This document shows positions 50,302 through 50,615 of a stretch of DNA of 50,615 nucleotides, piece by piece. A program made the translations under genes and the position numbers. The stretch is taken from contig JAVBLD010000045.1 in NCBI GenBank assembly GCA_031553705.1, positions 1 to 50,615 of the forward strand, in the 5' to 3' direction. The notes beneath the pieces were generated by a model. The model was not told the DNA's origin. It ran no database searches and saw only the letters and a program-made list of their open reading frames with translations. Source of the DNA: JAVBLD01 sp031553705 (GTDB taxonomy: Bacteria; Bacteroidota; Bacteroidia; Bacteroidales; Marinifilaceae). Positions within the stretch are counted from its first letter, which is position 1, and the number at the start of each line of letters is the position of its first letter.

Positions 50302-50475
50302 AACGATTCTCTCACCGGAAGAATTGCATTTCCATTCTCATGGAACAAACGGTAGTGGGAAATGGAATGATTATAGTAAGGCTTGCCCAAAAAATATGCA
50401 TAAAATATAAAAAGCTCATTGTAACATCCGTTATTTTTTCCTTCTTATCAATACAAGTTATTTTTGGGAAGGTAG

Positions 50476-50510
50476 TGGAATTCCTAACTAAATCCGCACA
50501 AATAGTTAAG
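50476..50510. repeat. Terminal inverted repeat (3' end) of the right IS3-type element
   Basis: TGGAATTCCTAACTAAATCC starts at 50476 and is nearly the same as the left element's repeat at 106-140. The transposase stop codon lies inside it. Confidence 0.85.
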
Positions 50511-50615
50511 CACTTTTTGCATTTAGTTTCCAGAATTCATCTATTGTCATATTATTCAGAGCTTTGTGGCGTCTGATTTTATTATACCAGATTTCTATGT
50601 ACTCGAAGATCTCTA
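50506..50615 (-). CDS. IS3-family transposase OrfB, C-terminal fragment (runs off the window)
   Basis: The minus strand reads EIFEYIEIWYNKIRRHKALN, NMTIDEFWKLNAKSA and stop, the C-terminal YN-RRRH-x-L pattern of the IS3 OrfB integrase-like transposase. The stop codon overlaps the terminal repeat. Only the last 36 residues lie in the window. Confidence 0.85.
   Translation of the reverse strand, partial: EIFEYIEIWYNKIRRHKALNNMTIDEFWKLNAKSA

Noticed and set aside
50340..50576. A 78-codon frame at the right edge
   Set aside because: It crosses the IS terminal repeat and overlaps the transposase end on the other strand; no signal or domain is seen.
1..50615. A composite transposon spanning the whole window between the two IS copies
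   Set aside because: The interior is mainly conserved core metabolism (serC, serA, gcvT, mmdA). Contig ends at repeats are a simpler explanation.
1..50615. tRNA, rRNA, CRISPR arrays and phage genes
   Set aside because: I saw no T-loop-like GTTCGA context outside coding sequence, no spaced repeats and no phage structural or integrase genes. An automated scan for tRNAs would be more decisive.

Overview
The window looks like a chromosomal segment of a Bacteroidales bacterium (Parabacteroides/Dysgonomonas-like; the genus cannot be fixed from sequence alone). The evidence is promoter -7 boxes of the form TAnnTTTG, weak Shine-Dalgarno sites, an ACT-less SerA with an active-site lysine, a methylmalonyl-CoA decarboxylase-type carboxyltransferase, a TonB-receptor-like outer-membrane protein with a carboxypeptidase-regulatory N-terminus, DUF4251 lipoprotein-like genes and RHS loci. 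Both window edges lie inside copies of the same IS3-type element in the same orientation, with 35-bp terminal repeats at 106-140 and 50476-50510. The segment may therefore be a contig bounded by IS repeats.

Layout. 1-3.5 kb is an accessory island: an RHS gene cut by the left IS, its AT-rich C-terminal domain with a downstream lipoprotein gene, a terminator, a truncated group II intron, and a second orphan RHS core fragment. 3.6-4.2 kb encodes a lipoprotein-type peptide deformylase. 4.3-8.5 kb is a tightly overlapping selenium operon (selU, yedF, a cysteine-desulfurase-like PLP enzyme, DUF3343, selD). 8.5-18.5 kb is core metabolism: Dcp-like peptidase, carbamate kinase, ornithine carbamoyltransferase, a STAS antagonist, gcvT, serC, serA and a DUF1015 gene. 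18.4-26.4 kb holds two versions of a cassette made of a small secreted Ig-like protein and a TonB-receptor-like outer-membrane barrel. The right one (23044-26342) is intact. The left one (18448-19955) is decayed. Between them lie an endonuclease-fold gene and a TetR/membrane/DUF2867 operon. 26.4-32.6 kb carries a TM-MORN protein, an ABC-2 exporter, and biotin carrier plus carboxyltransferase. 33-36.3 kb is a patchwork: a flavodoxin-fold quinone reductase, gene remnants, a split-barrel flavoprotein, paired DUF4251 genes and a tiny membrane protein. 36.4-44.1 kb has a two-subunit M16 peptidase, a FabK-like enzyme, an MFS carrier and a UbiB-family kinase. 44.4-50.3 kb is a co-directional peptide-salvage cluster (OPT transporter, peptidase T, AspT/YidE-like antiporter, NlpC/P60 hydrolase).

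How genes work together. The selenium operon can make selenophosphate and use it for 2-selenouridine in tRNA; no selA or selB is visible here. serC-serA-DUF1015 is a serine synthesis unit, and GcvT handles glycine cleavage. ArcC and OTC suggest citrulline or carbamoyl-phosphate catabolism. The OPT/PepT/NlpC cluster fits uptake and cytoplasmic breakdown of cell-wall or dietary peptides. The most novel-looking item is the repeated leader / small secreted protein / hairpin / outer-membrane barrel cassette.
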